NCBI GenBank assembly: GCA_015065295.1
Contig: SVQN01000009.1
Location: 1-54,990 of the forward strand
From: Oscillospiraceae bacterium
GTDB taxonomy: Bacteria; Bacillota; Clostridia; Oscillospirales; CAG-272
Direction of reading: 5' to 3'
Length of the DNA stretch: 54,990 nucleotides
Positions within the stretch are counted from its first letter, which is position 1. The number at the start of each line of letters is the position of its first letter. The position numbers were made by a program, and so were the translations under genes. Below are positions 18,323-26,234 of this stretch, in pieces. The notes below the pieces were generated by a model. The model saw nothing but the letters and a program-made list of their open reading frames with translations. It was not told the DNA's origin and did not search any database.

Positions 18323-18464
18323 TCGTAGGGACACGGCGTGCCGTGTCCGCTAAGGATAGGAATAGAGCATATTTTGTAAAAAAATGTACGATTTGGATGG
18401 ATTTCCGAAAAAAATATTGTTTATCCAAATTGATCGACGGACACGGCGCGCCGTGTCCCTACGA
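18323..18464. repeat. Small inverted-repeat (MITE-like) element, 142 bp
   Basis: Two 27-bp arms, 18323-18349 and 18438-18464, are inverted copies with one mismatch. Each arm is itself palindromic around GGACACGGCGYGCCGTGTCC. The interior is AT-rich and non-coding. The sequence type (GTAGGGACACGGC...) is a common intergenic repeat in gut Firmicutes. It lies between the two GH28-like genes. Confidence 0.82.
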
Positions 18465-18503
18465 ATCGTTATCTTTTCTTTCGCATTCCTTTCCGGAATT
18501 GCT

Positions 18504-20018
18504 TTAATTTTCATAGCGGATATTTTCACAGTGCTTGCCGATGTGCCATGCTAGTTCGTCCGCGCACTCAATCGGCTTTCCGTTCAGGAATACCCGGCGA
18601 ACCGTGATATCGCGGCAGCCGAACTCCTCGCTGTAGCCGTCAAACGATACGGCAGGCTTGAAATCCCCGAAGATTTCGATATCCTCGAACAATAAATCCC
18701 GGTTGCGTCCGCGCCGTTCCCCGCCGGCGGAATATTCATGATGGAACAGAACCACGCCGCAGATGACCGGCGGATAATATCCCGGCGTTTCCTCGCCGTA
18801 GGGAACTGCTTCAAACTGCTGGAGACGCGGTGGCGGAATTATCTCGTCCATTTCCACACGGATGCGGCGGTAAGTCACATGATGAACGTCCGCATAGTCC
18901 ACGTTGCAGCAGTCCAGAACCGGGCCGGTCGTGTGGATAACATCACAGTCTTCGAAAACAATGTCGCTGATTTCCTCGGCTCTGGTTTCCGCGCCGATTT
19001 CCAGACATTTACCCCAGTCGTTCCAGATCACGCAGCGTCGCACAAGAACATTCCGGAAGACATCGTATGTCTCCCCGTTCCGGTACATCGCTTCCCGGAC
19101 AGCTTTTTCGACATCGCCTTCGTAATAGCAGTCGAAGCCCTTCACGCAGATCGAATCGTCGAATGTGCGAAGGAAGCAGTCTTCGATGAGGACATCTTCG
19201 CAGTTGTGCATATCAATTCCGTCGGAGTTGAACCGCCAGCATCCGATGATCTTCACATTCCGGATGGTCAGTCCGCGGCATCCGATCGGACGGATGTTGT
19301 AAACGAGCGAATCGCGGATCGTGATTCCGTCAATCAGCACATTCGTACAGTATTCGAGCTGAACCGTATGCTGGCGGACGGCATTGTTCACCGCACTGTC
19401 GTTCTGCTCCACGGTGGTTTCGTACAGCAGAATTTCCCTGTTGCGGCTGTTGTCGAGGATGCCGCGTCCGAGAATGCGGATGTTTTCGGCGTCAATGGCG
19501 GTGACGCAGGCATAAACGACCGCACCTTCCTCCAGATACAGCGTCTGACCGCTGTGCAGTTCGATCTGTCCCACATCATGGATACCGGGAGTAAAGCGGA
19601 GAACGTCCGGATTGTCCTGTGCCGGAAGAACGGTTTCCGGCGGATCGGCAAAAATGTGAAGCGCATTGTGTCTGCCGTAAGGCTCCACGGTACAGTATGC
19701 CGCATGGGGCAGAGTAAAGCGAACCGTTCCATCCGATGTGATTTCCGGCGTAATCCCCAGCGAACGGGGACGGATTACCACATGATCGGACGGCGCGGGC
19801 AGAGTCAGTTCCACTGTGACCGCCTCGTCGGTCGAGAACGAGAGAAACTGAATCAGTTCCGTCTGATCCAGCGTGCGCTGATGACCCGGCCAGCGGCGGT
19901 TATAGGGGACAGCGGATACCCTCGCGCAGTCCGTCGGCACGGGAATCCCGTTGATCCGGACAGCGTATCCGTTTTCGATCCGGGATTCGGTGGAAACGGG
20001 ATAGATGTGAATGCTCAT
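18504..20018 (-). CDS. GH28-like right-handed beta-helix protein (paralog 2)
   Basis: A 504-residue paralog of the protein at 16739 with the same layout: N-terminal beta domain, then beta-helix with FNSDGIDMHNCEDV (motif I, residues 263-276) and TFDDSICVKG (motif II, Asp287-Asp288). As in the paralog, the G-H-G histidine is missing and the segment reads WGKCLEIGAET. There is no signal peptide. The ATG has GAAAGGA upstream, and a strong promoter (20073-20101) drives it. The paralog downstream may be read through or have its own promoter inside the 247-base gap. A glycosidase role on pectic fragments is inference from the fold and neighbours. Confidence 0.85.
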   Translation of the reverse strand: MSIHIYPVSTESRIENGYAVRINGIPVPTDCARVSAVPYNRRWPGHQRTLDQTELIQFLSFSTDEAVTVELTLPAPSDHVVIRPRSLGITPEITSDGTVRFTLPHAAYCTVEPYGRHNALHIFADPPETVLPAQDNPDVLRFTPGIHDVGQIELHSGQTLYLEEGAVVYACVTAIDAENIRILGRGILDNSRNREILLYETTVEQNDSAVNNAVRQHTVQLEYCTNVLIDGITIRDSLVYNIRPIGCRGLTIRNVKIIGCWRFNSDGIDMHNCEDVLIEDCFLRTFDDSICVKGFDCYYEGDVEKAVREAMYRNGETYDVFRNVLVRRCVIWNDWGKCLEIGAETRAEEISDIVFEDCDVIHTTGPVLDCCNVDYADVHHVTYRRIRVEMDEIIPPPRLQQFEAVPYGEETPGYYPPVICGVVLFHHEYSAGGERRGRNRDLLFEDIEIFGDFKPAVSFDGYSEEFGCRDITVRRVFLNGKPIECADELAWHIGKHCENIRYEN

Positions 20019-20072
20019 AAAACGTCCTTTCTGTCTGGAATTTATGTTTCAGACAACGAATTCAATACGTCT

Positions 20073-20101
20073 ATTATAACGTATCTGCCATGGATTGTCA
20101 A
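20073..20101 (-). promoter_or_regulatory. Sigma-A promoter for GH28-like gene
   Basis: Minus-strand TTGACA (20096-20101), a 17-base spacer and TATAAT (20073-20078): full consensus. Confidence 0.85.
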
Positions 20102-20143
20102 CCGAAACGAATTCTCTTATCGCGGAAATCCGCGTACAGATGC

Positions 20144-20172
20144 TTGACAGAACCGGCATGGTACGCTATAAT
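20144..20172 (+). promoter_or_regulatory. Sigma-A promoter for pepF operon
   Basis: TTGACA (20144-20149), a 17-base spacer and TATAAT (20167-20172): full consensus, about 38 bases before the pepF start. Confidence 0.88.
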
Positions 20173-20209
20173 AAATCACAGAAAAATGGATAAACAAAGG
20201 AGCAGAATT

Positions 20210-21982
20210 ATGTCTGTACACGACCGAACCTGGGATTTGTCGATCCTTTACAACGGATTTGACGATCCCGCCTTTCAGAACGACCGTACCGCTCTCGATA
20301 ACGCCATCGAAGCGATGAACCGTCTGGCGGAGGAATCCGCCGCACTTTCCGATGCCGAACTTATCCGCCGCTGGGTGGAAGTCAGCGAAACGCTCGCGGA
20401 TGTTTCCGGCAAATTGTGCATCTATGCTGACCTCCGCTATTCCGCCGACACGGGTGACACCGAAGCGGCCAGTGTGAGCGGTCAGCTGATGAACAAACTC
20501 AGTGCCAATGCGGCAGCGGAAACCGTTCTGGAACAGCGGATTGCCGCAATTCCGGACATCGACGCCCTGATCGACAGCGGTGCTGTGACGGAAGAATACC
20601 GTTATCTTCTGAACAGCATCAAAAACGACGCAAAATATCGTCTCAGCGAAAAGGAAGAAGCACTGTTTGCAAAAATGAACATTTCCGGTGCTTCCGCGTG
20701 GAGCGATCTGCAAAGCAGTCTGACCAGCACCGTCCGCATGGATTACCGCGGAGAAGCGATTACTCTTCCTGCTGTCCGCAATCTTGCCTACGATCCTGAT
20801 CCGTCGGTGCGCCGTGATGCCTACGAAGCGGAACTGAAGGGATGCGCGTCCATTGACGAAAGCGTGGCGTTTGCCCTCAACAGCATCAAACTTCAGGTGC
20901 TGAACGAATGCGAACTGCGCGGGTTTGCATCCCCGCTGGACAAATCCCTGCACAGTGCCCGCATGAAGCGAGAAACGCTTGACGCGCTGATTTCTTCCAT
21001 GGAAGAATACCTCCCGCATTTCCACAAATACCTCCGCGCCAAGGCAAAACTGCTCGGTCACGAAGGCGGACTTCCGTGGTACGACCTCTTTGCACCGGTC
21101 GGTTCCGGCGACAAGACTTATACGGTCGAGGAAGCAAAGGAATACCTGACCGGAATTTTCGGAAAGTTTGACGAGGAACTCTGTGAAATGGTGCGCCGCG
21201 CGTTCGACGAAGCGTGGATCGACTTCTACCCGAGAGAGGGCAAAGTCGGCGGTGCGTTCGACTGCGGCATTCCGAGTGCCGGACAGAGCCGCGTCCTCAC
21301 CAATTTCGACGGCTCCTTCAGCGATGTCATCACGCTCGCGCACGAACTCGGTCATTCGTTCCACGACCGCCAGTCCTTCCGTCACGCACCGCTCGCACAG
21401 GATTATTCCATGCCGGTTGCCGAAACCGCGTCCACGTTCAACGAAGTGCTTGTCATGAATACCGCCATCGCGGAAACGCAGGACAAGCAGCTCAAGCTCG
21501 CTCTGATCGAAAGCGAACTTCAGGATGCCTGCCAGATCATCTGCGACATCTATTCCCGCTACCTCTTTGAAGCCTCCGTATTCGAACACCGTCCGGAGGA
21601 ATTTATGAATGCCGCGCGGATGTCCGAACTCATGCTGGATGCCCAGCAGAAGGCCTACGGCGACGGTCTCGCAGACGACTGCAAGCACCGCTATATGTGG
21701 CTGGTCAAGGGACATTACTACAGCGGCGGCCTGAGCTTCTACAACTATCCCTACGCATTCGGCGGCTTGTTTGCACGCGGTCTGTACGCGAAGTATCTCG
21801 AACTCGGTGCGGATTTCGTGCCGCTGTATAAGGATTTGCTCTACGCCACCAGCGTGAACAGTGTGGAAGACTGTGCGAAGATCGCCGGCATCGACCTGAC
21901 CGACCGTGCCTTCTGGAAAGCCGGACTCCAGACATTGGCCGATACCATCGACGAATTCTGCCGACTTGCAGAGGAGCTTTGA
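20210..21982 (+). CDS. pepF: Oligoendopeptidase F (M3B metallopeptidase)
   Basis: A 590-residue cytoplasmic zinc endopeptidase that degrades short peptides. The zinc motif HELGH is at residues 378-382 in ITLAHELGHSFHD, and the downstream VAETASTFNE supplies the third ligand Glu. Length and the N-terminal helical domain (WDLSILYNGFDDPAF) are typical of PepF. The frame is open 40 codons further upstream, but that stretch includes the promoter, so the ATG preceded by AAAGGAG is used. The dehydratase gene starts 3 bases after its stop. This is housekeeping rather than part of the glycan system. Confidence 0.95.
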   Translation: MSVHDRTWDLSILYNGFDDPAFQNDRTALDNAIEAMNRLAEESAALSDAELIRRWVEVSETLADVSGKLCIYADLRYSADTGDTEAASVSGQLMNKLSANAAAETVLEQRIAAIPDIDALIDSGAVTEEYRYLLNSIKNDAKYRLSEKEEALFAKMNISGASAWSDLQSSLTSTVRMDYRGEAITLPAVRNLAYDPDPSVRRDAYEAELKGCASIDESVAFALNSIKLQVLNECELRGFASPLDKSLHSARMKRETLDALISSMEEYLPHFHKYLRAKAKLLGHEGGLPWYDLFAPVGSGDKTYTVEEAKEYLTGIFGKFDEELCEMVRRAFDEAWIDFYPREGKVGGAFDCGIPSAGQSRVLTNFDGSFSDVITLAHELGHSFHDRQSFRHAPLAQDYSMPVAETASTFNEVLVMNTAIAETQDKQLKLALIESELQDACQIICDIYSRYLFEASVFEHRPEEFMNAARMSELMLDAQQKAYGDGLADDCKHRYMWLVKGHYYSGGLSFYNYPYAFGGLFARGLYAKYLELGADFVPLYKDLLYATSVNSVEDCAKIAGIDLTDRAFWKAGLQTLADTIDEFCRLAEEL

Positions 21983-21985
21983 ACC

Positions 21986-23086
21986 GTGAACGGCAAGCAT
22001 CCTGTGAAGGATTTTGACATCGAAGACCTGCTGTTCCGGTCGGAAGTGGTCCTTCCGGAGGAATCCGTTCCGACCTATTACCGGGATAAAACTGTCCTGA
22101 TTACGGGCGGAGGCGGTTCTATCGGCGGTGAACTGAGCCGACAGATTGCCGGTATGGAACCGAAGCGGCTGATTCTTCTGGATATTTACGAAAACGGCGT
22201 GTACGATATCCAGCAGGAACTGCGGATGATGTACGGCGAACGGCTGAATCTTTCCGTGGAGATTGTCTCGATCTGCGACCGTGCCGGTCTGAGCGCGGTA
22301 TTTGATGCGTATCACCCGGAGGTCGTGATTCATGCTGCCGCACATAAACATGTCCCGCTGATGGAACACAGCTGCTGCGAAGCGGTGAAAAACAACGTAT
22401 TCGGCACCTGCAATGTGGTGGAACTCAGCGAACAGTCCGGTGTCGGGCGGTTTCTGATGGTTTCGACGGACAAAGCTGTCAATCCGACCAGCGTGATGGG
22501 AGCGACCAAGCGGATCTGCGAAATGATTGTACAGAGCCGCAGCCGATGCGGAACCGGAACCGTATACAGTGCGACCAGATTCGGAAATGTTCTCGGAAGT
22601 GCCGGCTCGGTGATCCCGTTGTTCCGGATGCAGATCATGCACGGCGGACCGGTTACGCTGACCGACCGGCGGATGATCCGGTATTTCATGACGATTCCGG
22701 AGGCGGCACGTCTGGTTCTGCAGGCGGGTGTTCTGGCGGAAAACGGAGAACTGTTTGTACTGGATATGGGAAAGCCCGTGCGGATTCTCGACCTTGCCGA
22801 AGCGATGATCCGGAAGAGCGGCTATGAACCGTACCGCGACATCGACATTGTCGAAACCGGACTGCGTCCCGGCGAAAAACTGTACGAAGAGCTTCTGATC
22901 CGTACGGAAGAACTGGATCGGACGTCCCATACCCGGATTTTTATCGAACGGGATACGCCGCTTCCGTGGAAGGATATTGAAGAGAAACTGGAAATTCTGG
23001 GCAATGCCATCCGTTCGGAAGACAATGACCAGGCAAGAGATGCCCTGAAACAAGCAGTTCCTGCTTACCGCATCACACAGGAATAA
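21986..23086 (+). CDS. FlaA1/CapD-like nucleotide-sugar 4,6-dehydratase, soluble short form
   Basis: A 366-residue extended short-chain dehydrogenase related to UDP-GlcNAc 4,6-dehydratases of cell-surface polysaccharide synthesis. It has TGGGGSIGGEL (40-50) for NAD binding, VIHAAAHKHVPLMEH, and STDKAVNPTSVMGATK (159-174), in which Met170 takes the place of the usual SDR tyrosine, as in FlaA1 proteins. The N-terminal membrane helices of full-length CapD/PglF are absent. It starts at a GTG with GAGGAG 10 bases upstream, 3 bases after pepF, so the two are translationally coupled. A hairpin follows. The product is probably a UDP-4-keto-6-deoxy sugar for glycan synthesis. Confidence 0.9.
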   Translation: MNGKHPVKDFDIEDLLFRSEVVLPEESVPTYYRDKTVLITGGGGSIGGELSRQIAGMEPKRLILLDIYENGVYDIQQELRMMYGERLNLSVEIVSICDRAGLSAVFDAYHPEVVIHAAAHKHVPLMEHSCCEAVKNNVFGTCNVVELSEQSGVGRFLMVSTDKAVNPTSVMGATKRICEMIVQSRSRCGTGTVYSATRFGNVLGSAGSVIPLFRMQIMHGGPVTLTDRRMIRYFMTIPEAARLVLQAGVLAENGELFVLDMGKPVRILDLAEAMIRKSGYEPYRDIDIVETGLRPGEKLYEELLIRTEELDRTSHTRIFIERDTPLPWKDIEEKLEILGNAIRSEDNDQARDALKQAVPAYRITQE

Positions 23087-23097
23087 ATCCGAGCGAT

Positions 23098-23129
23098 TAA
23101 AGAAACCACCGGCTGTCCGATGGTTTCTT
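23098..23129. terminator. Bidirectional terminator
   Basis: AAAGAAACCA and TGGTTTCTTT pair with a GC-containing loop between converging genes. The T tract is short. Confidence 0.72.
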
Positions 23130-23141
23130 TGCATTTTCATG

Positions 23142-24179
23142 TTATTTCCGGTATTCGTACACCGTTTCGATCAATGCCTTCACATTCTCAAACGGCATCC
23201 CGTTGTCCGGTTCGATATAGAACCACGCGCCGCCTTTGTCCGGCCGGAAAATTTCGTACTCCCGGCGTACCAGTGCGCGGACATCGTCCGGTGTCCCGTA
23301 GGTCATCGTGTTCGCGCGGTCGGTGTGAATGGCGATCGCCATCTGCATATCCCGCAGAGTATCTGCAAGCCGCTGCATATCATAAGCCGGAAGCTGCGGA
23401 CAGATCGAATTCACGCCCAGCTCCTTGAATTCCGGGAAGAGCTTTTCGACCTTCCCGCACGAATGGAACCCGATCCTGATTCCCGCTTCCCGGATGGGCT
23501 TCATCATCCGTTCATACTGCGGTTTGAAGTGTGTCCGGAACAGTTCGGGCGAGAAGATCAGATTTTCCTCCGTCCCGAAATCGTCCCCGAAATGGATCGC
23601 ATCCACACCGGCTTCGATCATTGCGGCAATCTGCGGTTCGTAATAGTCCACCAGACGCTCCATCAGGTCAATAATGTGTTCGTCATCCGTCAGCAGATCG
23701 CACAGGACATCCTCGAACGGACGGAGCGCGATCAGCCGCTCGAACAGACTGAATCCCCCGGTACGGTAGAAATACCGTTCCTGATGAGCGGCGATCCCCT
23801 GTTTCATCTGCGCAAATGCAGCCTTATCCGTGACCCATGCGGGCTGATCCGGGAATCGGTATTCGTCATACCTGCCCCAGTCGTCGAGCGGATAGCGGTA
23901 CTCGATTCCGGCAATCCCGTAAATCCGGTATTCCCACGTTGTGCCCCATGCGTCGGTGCGGAATTCGTGATACCGTCCGGTTTCATCAAAGCATTCGGGA
24001 CCGAGAACGGGGATCGGCATCCGCGAAAACGGCTGAAAATCGCCGGGATGCGCGGCATAGAGATCGTTCAGCTTCTCCCCGTGTTCGTAGAATCCCACGG
24101 GAGCATAATAATATTCCACCGGAACCATATCCGGTTCGCGGAAATTGTACGCGGCAAGCATTCGTTCACGGGATGTCAT
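23142..24179 (-). CDS. Uroporphyrinogen decarboxylase (URO-D) family protein
   Basis: A 345-residue TIM-barrel protein of the URO-D/MtaA-like superfamily, members of which include cobalamin methyltransferases and many uncharacterised proteins. The FHSCGKVEKLFPEF segment (His239, Cys241) matches the zinc-binding H-x-C of the methyltransferase branch, and GVDAIHFGDDFGTEENL is the family's core strand and loop. It lacks the N-terminal Arg cluster of heme-pathway HemE, so a heme role is unlikely. Its ATG overlaps the stop of the preceding isomerase gene by 4 bases (ATGA), giving strict coupling. Such proteins often accompany glycan genes in Clostridia; the reaction is not established. Confidence 0.83.
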   Translation of the reverse strand: MTSRERMLAAYNFREPDMVPVEYYYAPVGFYEHGEKLNDLYAAHPGDFQPFSRMPIPVLGPECFDETGRYHEFRTDAWGTTWEYRIYGIAGIEYRYPLDDWGRYDEYRFPDQPAWVTDKAAFAQMKQGIAAHQERYFYRTGGFSLFERLIALRPFEDVLCDLLTDDEHIIDLMERLVDYYEPQIAAMIEAGVDAIHFGDDFGTEENLIFSPELFRTHFKPQYERMMKPIREAGIRIGFHSCGKVEKLFPEFKELGVNSICPQLPAYDMQRLADTLRDMQMAIAIHTDRANTMTYGTPDDVRALVRREYEIFRPDKGGAWFYIEPDNGMPFENVKALIETVYEYRK

Positions 24180-24961
24180 AAAGTTTCCTCCTTGTCAATC
24201 ATCCGGCGCAGTGTTTTCGCGGCATCGGCGGCTTTATGCAGAAATTCGCGCGGTTCCAGATCACCGTATCGGCTCGGATTACCGACTTCCAGCATCAGCG
24301 AACCGCCGTAACCGGATTCACGGAGCGTTTTCGCAACATAATCGAAATCGCACGCGCCGTCGAACGGCAGAAAATGGCTGTCGTCATTGAAAACGGCGGT
24401 GTTGTCGTGAATGTGCGTGCAGACCAGACGGTCGCCGAACAGAGGCATATAATGCCGTCCGGGTGTGAAGCAGAATTCATGTCCGCAGTCCCAGCAGAAC
24501 CTGACCGTGTCGGTCGTGAATGCCTCAAACGCCCATGCGATGTTGGCGAGCTTCCGCTGATTTTCAAACGCAACGATGATGTTCTTTTCCGCCGCATAAT
24601 CCACGAGCCGTGCAAAGCGTTCCCGGCCGATATCGGTGATGGACGGCGGATTCATCCCGGCGGACAGATGTACGACCGCAATCGGCGCACCTGCAAGGAC
24701 GCAGTGGTCGATGCAGTGCCGCAGTTCATCGAGCATTCCGTTGTCATCGGCAAGCCAGATGTCGTTGATGTGTCCGAACGGTGCATGAAGCGTTTCGTAT
24801 TGAATCCCGTACCGCGCACACAGGTCGGCAACGGCAGTCTGACGTTCGGGCGGAAGAACGCCGCTGAAGATGGCACCGAACCCGAGCGAAGCGATTTCCC
24901 GGAGGTATTCTTCGTCGGTCAGCCCTTTGGCGGCGTGTAGATTGATACCGATGGTTCTCAT
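24176..24961 (-). CDS. Sugar phosphate isomerase/epimerase (TIM barrel)
   Basis: A 261-residue xylose-isomerase-like barrel. Likely metal ligands in order are Glu133 (VAFENQRK), Asp158 and His161 (FCWDCGHEF), His183/His185 (CTHIHDN) and Glu225 (LMLEVGN). The HIHDN signature is typical of this superfamily. There is no signal peptide. It is upstream in a two-gene operon with the URO-D-like gene, overlapping it by 4 bases. The start has AAAAGGA about 10 bases before the ATG and is divergent from the CE15-like gene. The substrate is unknown, probably a ketose or deoxysugar product of the local glycosidases. Confidence 0.88.
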   Translation of the reverse strand: MRTIGINLHAAKGLTDEEYLREIASLGFGAIFSGVLPPERQTAVADLCARYGIQYETLHAPFGHINDIWLADDNGMLDELRHCIDHCVLAGAPIAVVHLSAGMNPPSITDIGRERFARLVDYAAEKNIIVAFENQRKLANIAWAFEAFTTDTVRFCWDCGHEFCFTPGRHYMPLFGDRLVCTHIHDNTAVFNDDSHFLPFDGACDFDYVAKTLRESGYGGSLMLEVGNPSRYGDLEPREFLHKAADAAKTLRRMIDKEETL

Positions 24962-24990
24962 GATTTGGATATCCTTTTCTGAAGTATGGA

Positions 24991-25020
24991 TTGACAGCCT
25001 ACTTTTTTCTGTGCTATAAT
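24991..25020 (+). promoter_or_regulatory. Sigma-A promoter for CE15-like gene
   Basis: TTGACA (24991-24996), an 18-base spacer and TATAAT (25015-25020). Confidence 0.83.
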
Positions 25021-25050
25021 GAAGAAAAAACGTCCGAAAGGAGCTGTCTT

Positions 25051-26181
25051 ATGAAAATTACGTCGTATGAAGTTCTCGGAAAGCTGCCCGATCTGTTCAC
25101 GTTTGAGGACGGGCGCAAAGTACAGTCGCTGGACGACTGGAACGAACGCCGGAAGGAACTCTATAAAACTGCCGTGGAACTGCAGTACGGGGAGATTCCG
25201 CCGGAACCGGAGTTTCTGGAGATCACGCCCCTCTGCCTGCCGAATACGGTCGGCCGCATGAATATCTGGCGGATCACCACCGGCACCCGCGCCCATCCGG
25301 TATCGTTCTCCATGTATGCCCATGTTCCGAAAGGGAAGGCACCGTATCCGGTCGTCATTGACGGCGACCTGTGCTATGCGTGTATGCAGGATCCGGAAAT
25401 TTCCGACAAATTCGTGGAACACGGGATCATGCTCGTGAAATTCCACCGGAACGAAATTGTTCCCGATATCCGCAATCCCATCCGCACCGGCAACCTGTAC
25501 GAAACCTATTCCGACCGGCAGTTCGGCGCGCTGGCGGCATGGGCGTGGGGCTACAGCCGCGTGCTGGATGCACTGGTGAAGCTCGGTCTGGCCGATCTGT
25601 CCAGCGTGACCTTTACCGGTCTGTCGCGCGGCGGAAAAACTGCCCTTCTTGCCGGAGTTCTCGATGAACGCGCGACGATTATAAATCCGGAAGCAACCTG
25701 TGCCGGCGGTTCGAGCTGCTACCGCATCCACATGAAGGCACTGACCGAAGACGGCAGGGAACTTCGCAGTGAAACGCTGAAGGACATCATCAACGCGTTC
25801 CCGGACTGGTTCAATCCGGCGATGAAGGCCTACGAGGACGACGAAGCGTCCCTTCCGTTTGACGCGCACAGCCTGAAAGCTCTTCTTGCGCCGCGTGTAT
25901 TCTTTGATTCGCAGGCGGAAAGCGATATCTGGTCGGGGCCGGTGAATACCTATCAGACCAGCATCGCCGCAAGGGAAGCGTGGAAGCTGTACGGCAAGCC
26001 GGAAAATGTCCTCTGGTACTGGCGCAGCGGCGGTCATGCCCAGACCCCGGAAGACTTCGATATGCTCATCAACGTGATCGAACATGAGCGTTCCGGTGTT
26101 CCGCTGTCCGACAAATTCATGCGTCTGCCGTTCGATCCGCCGGAACCGATCTACGACTGGTCCGCACCGGAAATCGAATAA
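25051..26181 (+). CDS. CE15-like glucuronoyl esterase / alpha-beta hydrolase
   Basis: A 376-residue serine esterase. The nucleophile segment FTGLSRGGKTALLAG (Ser192) parallels the CE15 signature G-C-S-R-N-G-K. It is followed by INPEATCAGGSSCYR, where Glu214 sits at the place of the CE15 acidic residue, and by RSGGHAQTPEDF with His329. CE15 enzymes cleave esters of (methyl)glucuronic acid; here Gly replaces the conserved Asn and there is no signal peptide, so an oligosaccharide ester inside the cell is more likely than lignin-carbohydrate esters. The start has AAAGGAG upstream and sits just after its promoter. It is monocistronic, ending at a terminator. Confidence 0.8.
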   Translation: MKITSYEVLGKLPDLFTFEDGRKVQSLDDWNERRKELYKTAVELQYGEIPPEPEFLEITPLCLPNTVGRMNIWRITTGTRAHPVSFSMYAHVPKGKAPYPVVIDGDLCYACMQDPEISDKFVEHGIMLVKFHRNEIVPDIRNPIRTGNLYETYSDRQFGALAAWAWGYSRVLDALVKLGLADLSSVTFTGLSRGGKTALLAGVLDERATIINPEATCAGGSSCYRIHMKALTEDGRELRSETLKDIINAFPDWFNPAMKAYEDDEASLPFDAHSLKALLAPRVFFDSQAESDIWSGPVNTYQTSIAAREAWKLYGKPENVLWYWRSGGHAQTPEDFDMLINVIEHERSGVPLSDKFMRLPFDPPEPIYDWSAPEIE

Positions 26182-26194
26182 TTACAGGAACAAT

Positions 26195-26232
26195 CCGGGG
26201 ATACTTCATAGAAAGTATCCCCGGGAATTTTT
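26195..26232. terminator. Bidirectional terminator
   Basis: CCGGGGATACTT and AAGTATCCCCGG form a strong stem with a short loop, followed by TTTTTG on the plus strand, between converging genes. Confidence 0.88.
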
Positions 26233-26234
26233 GT

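Noticed and set aside
23142-24179. Naming the URO-D-family gene hemE
   Set aside because: It has the H-x-C methyltransferase-type motif and lacks the heme-pathway N-terminal Arg region; no heme genes are near.
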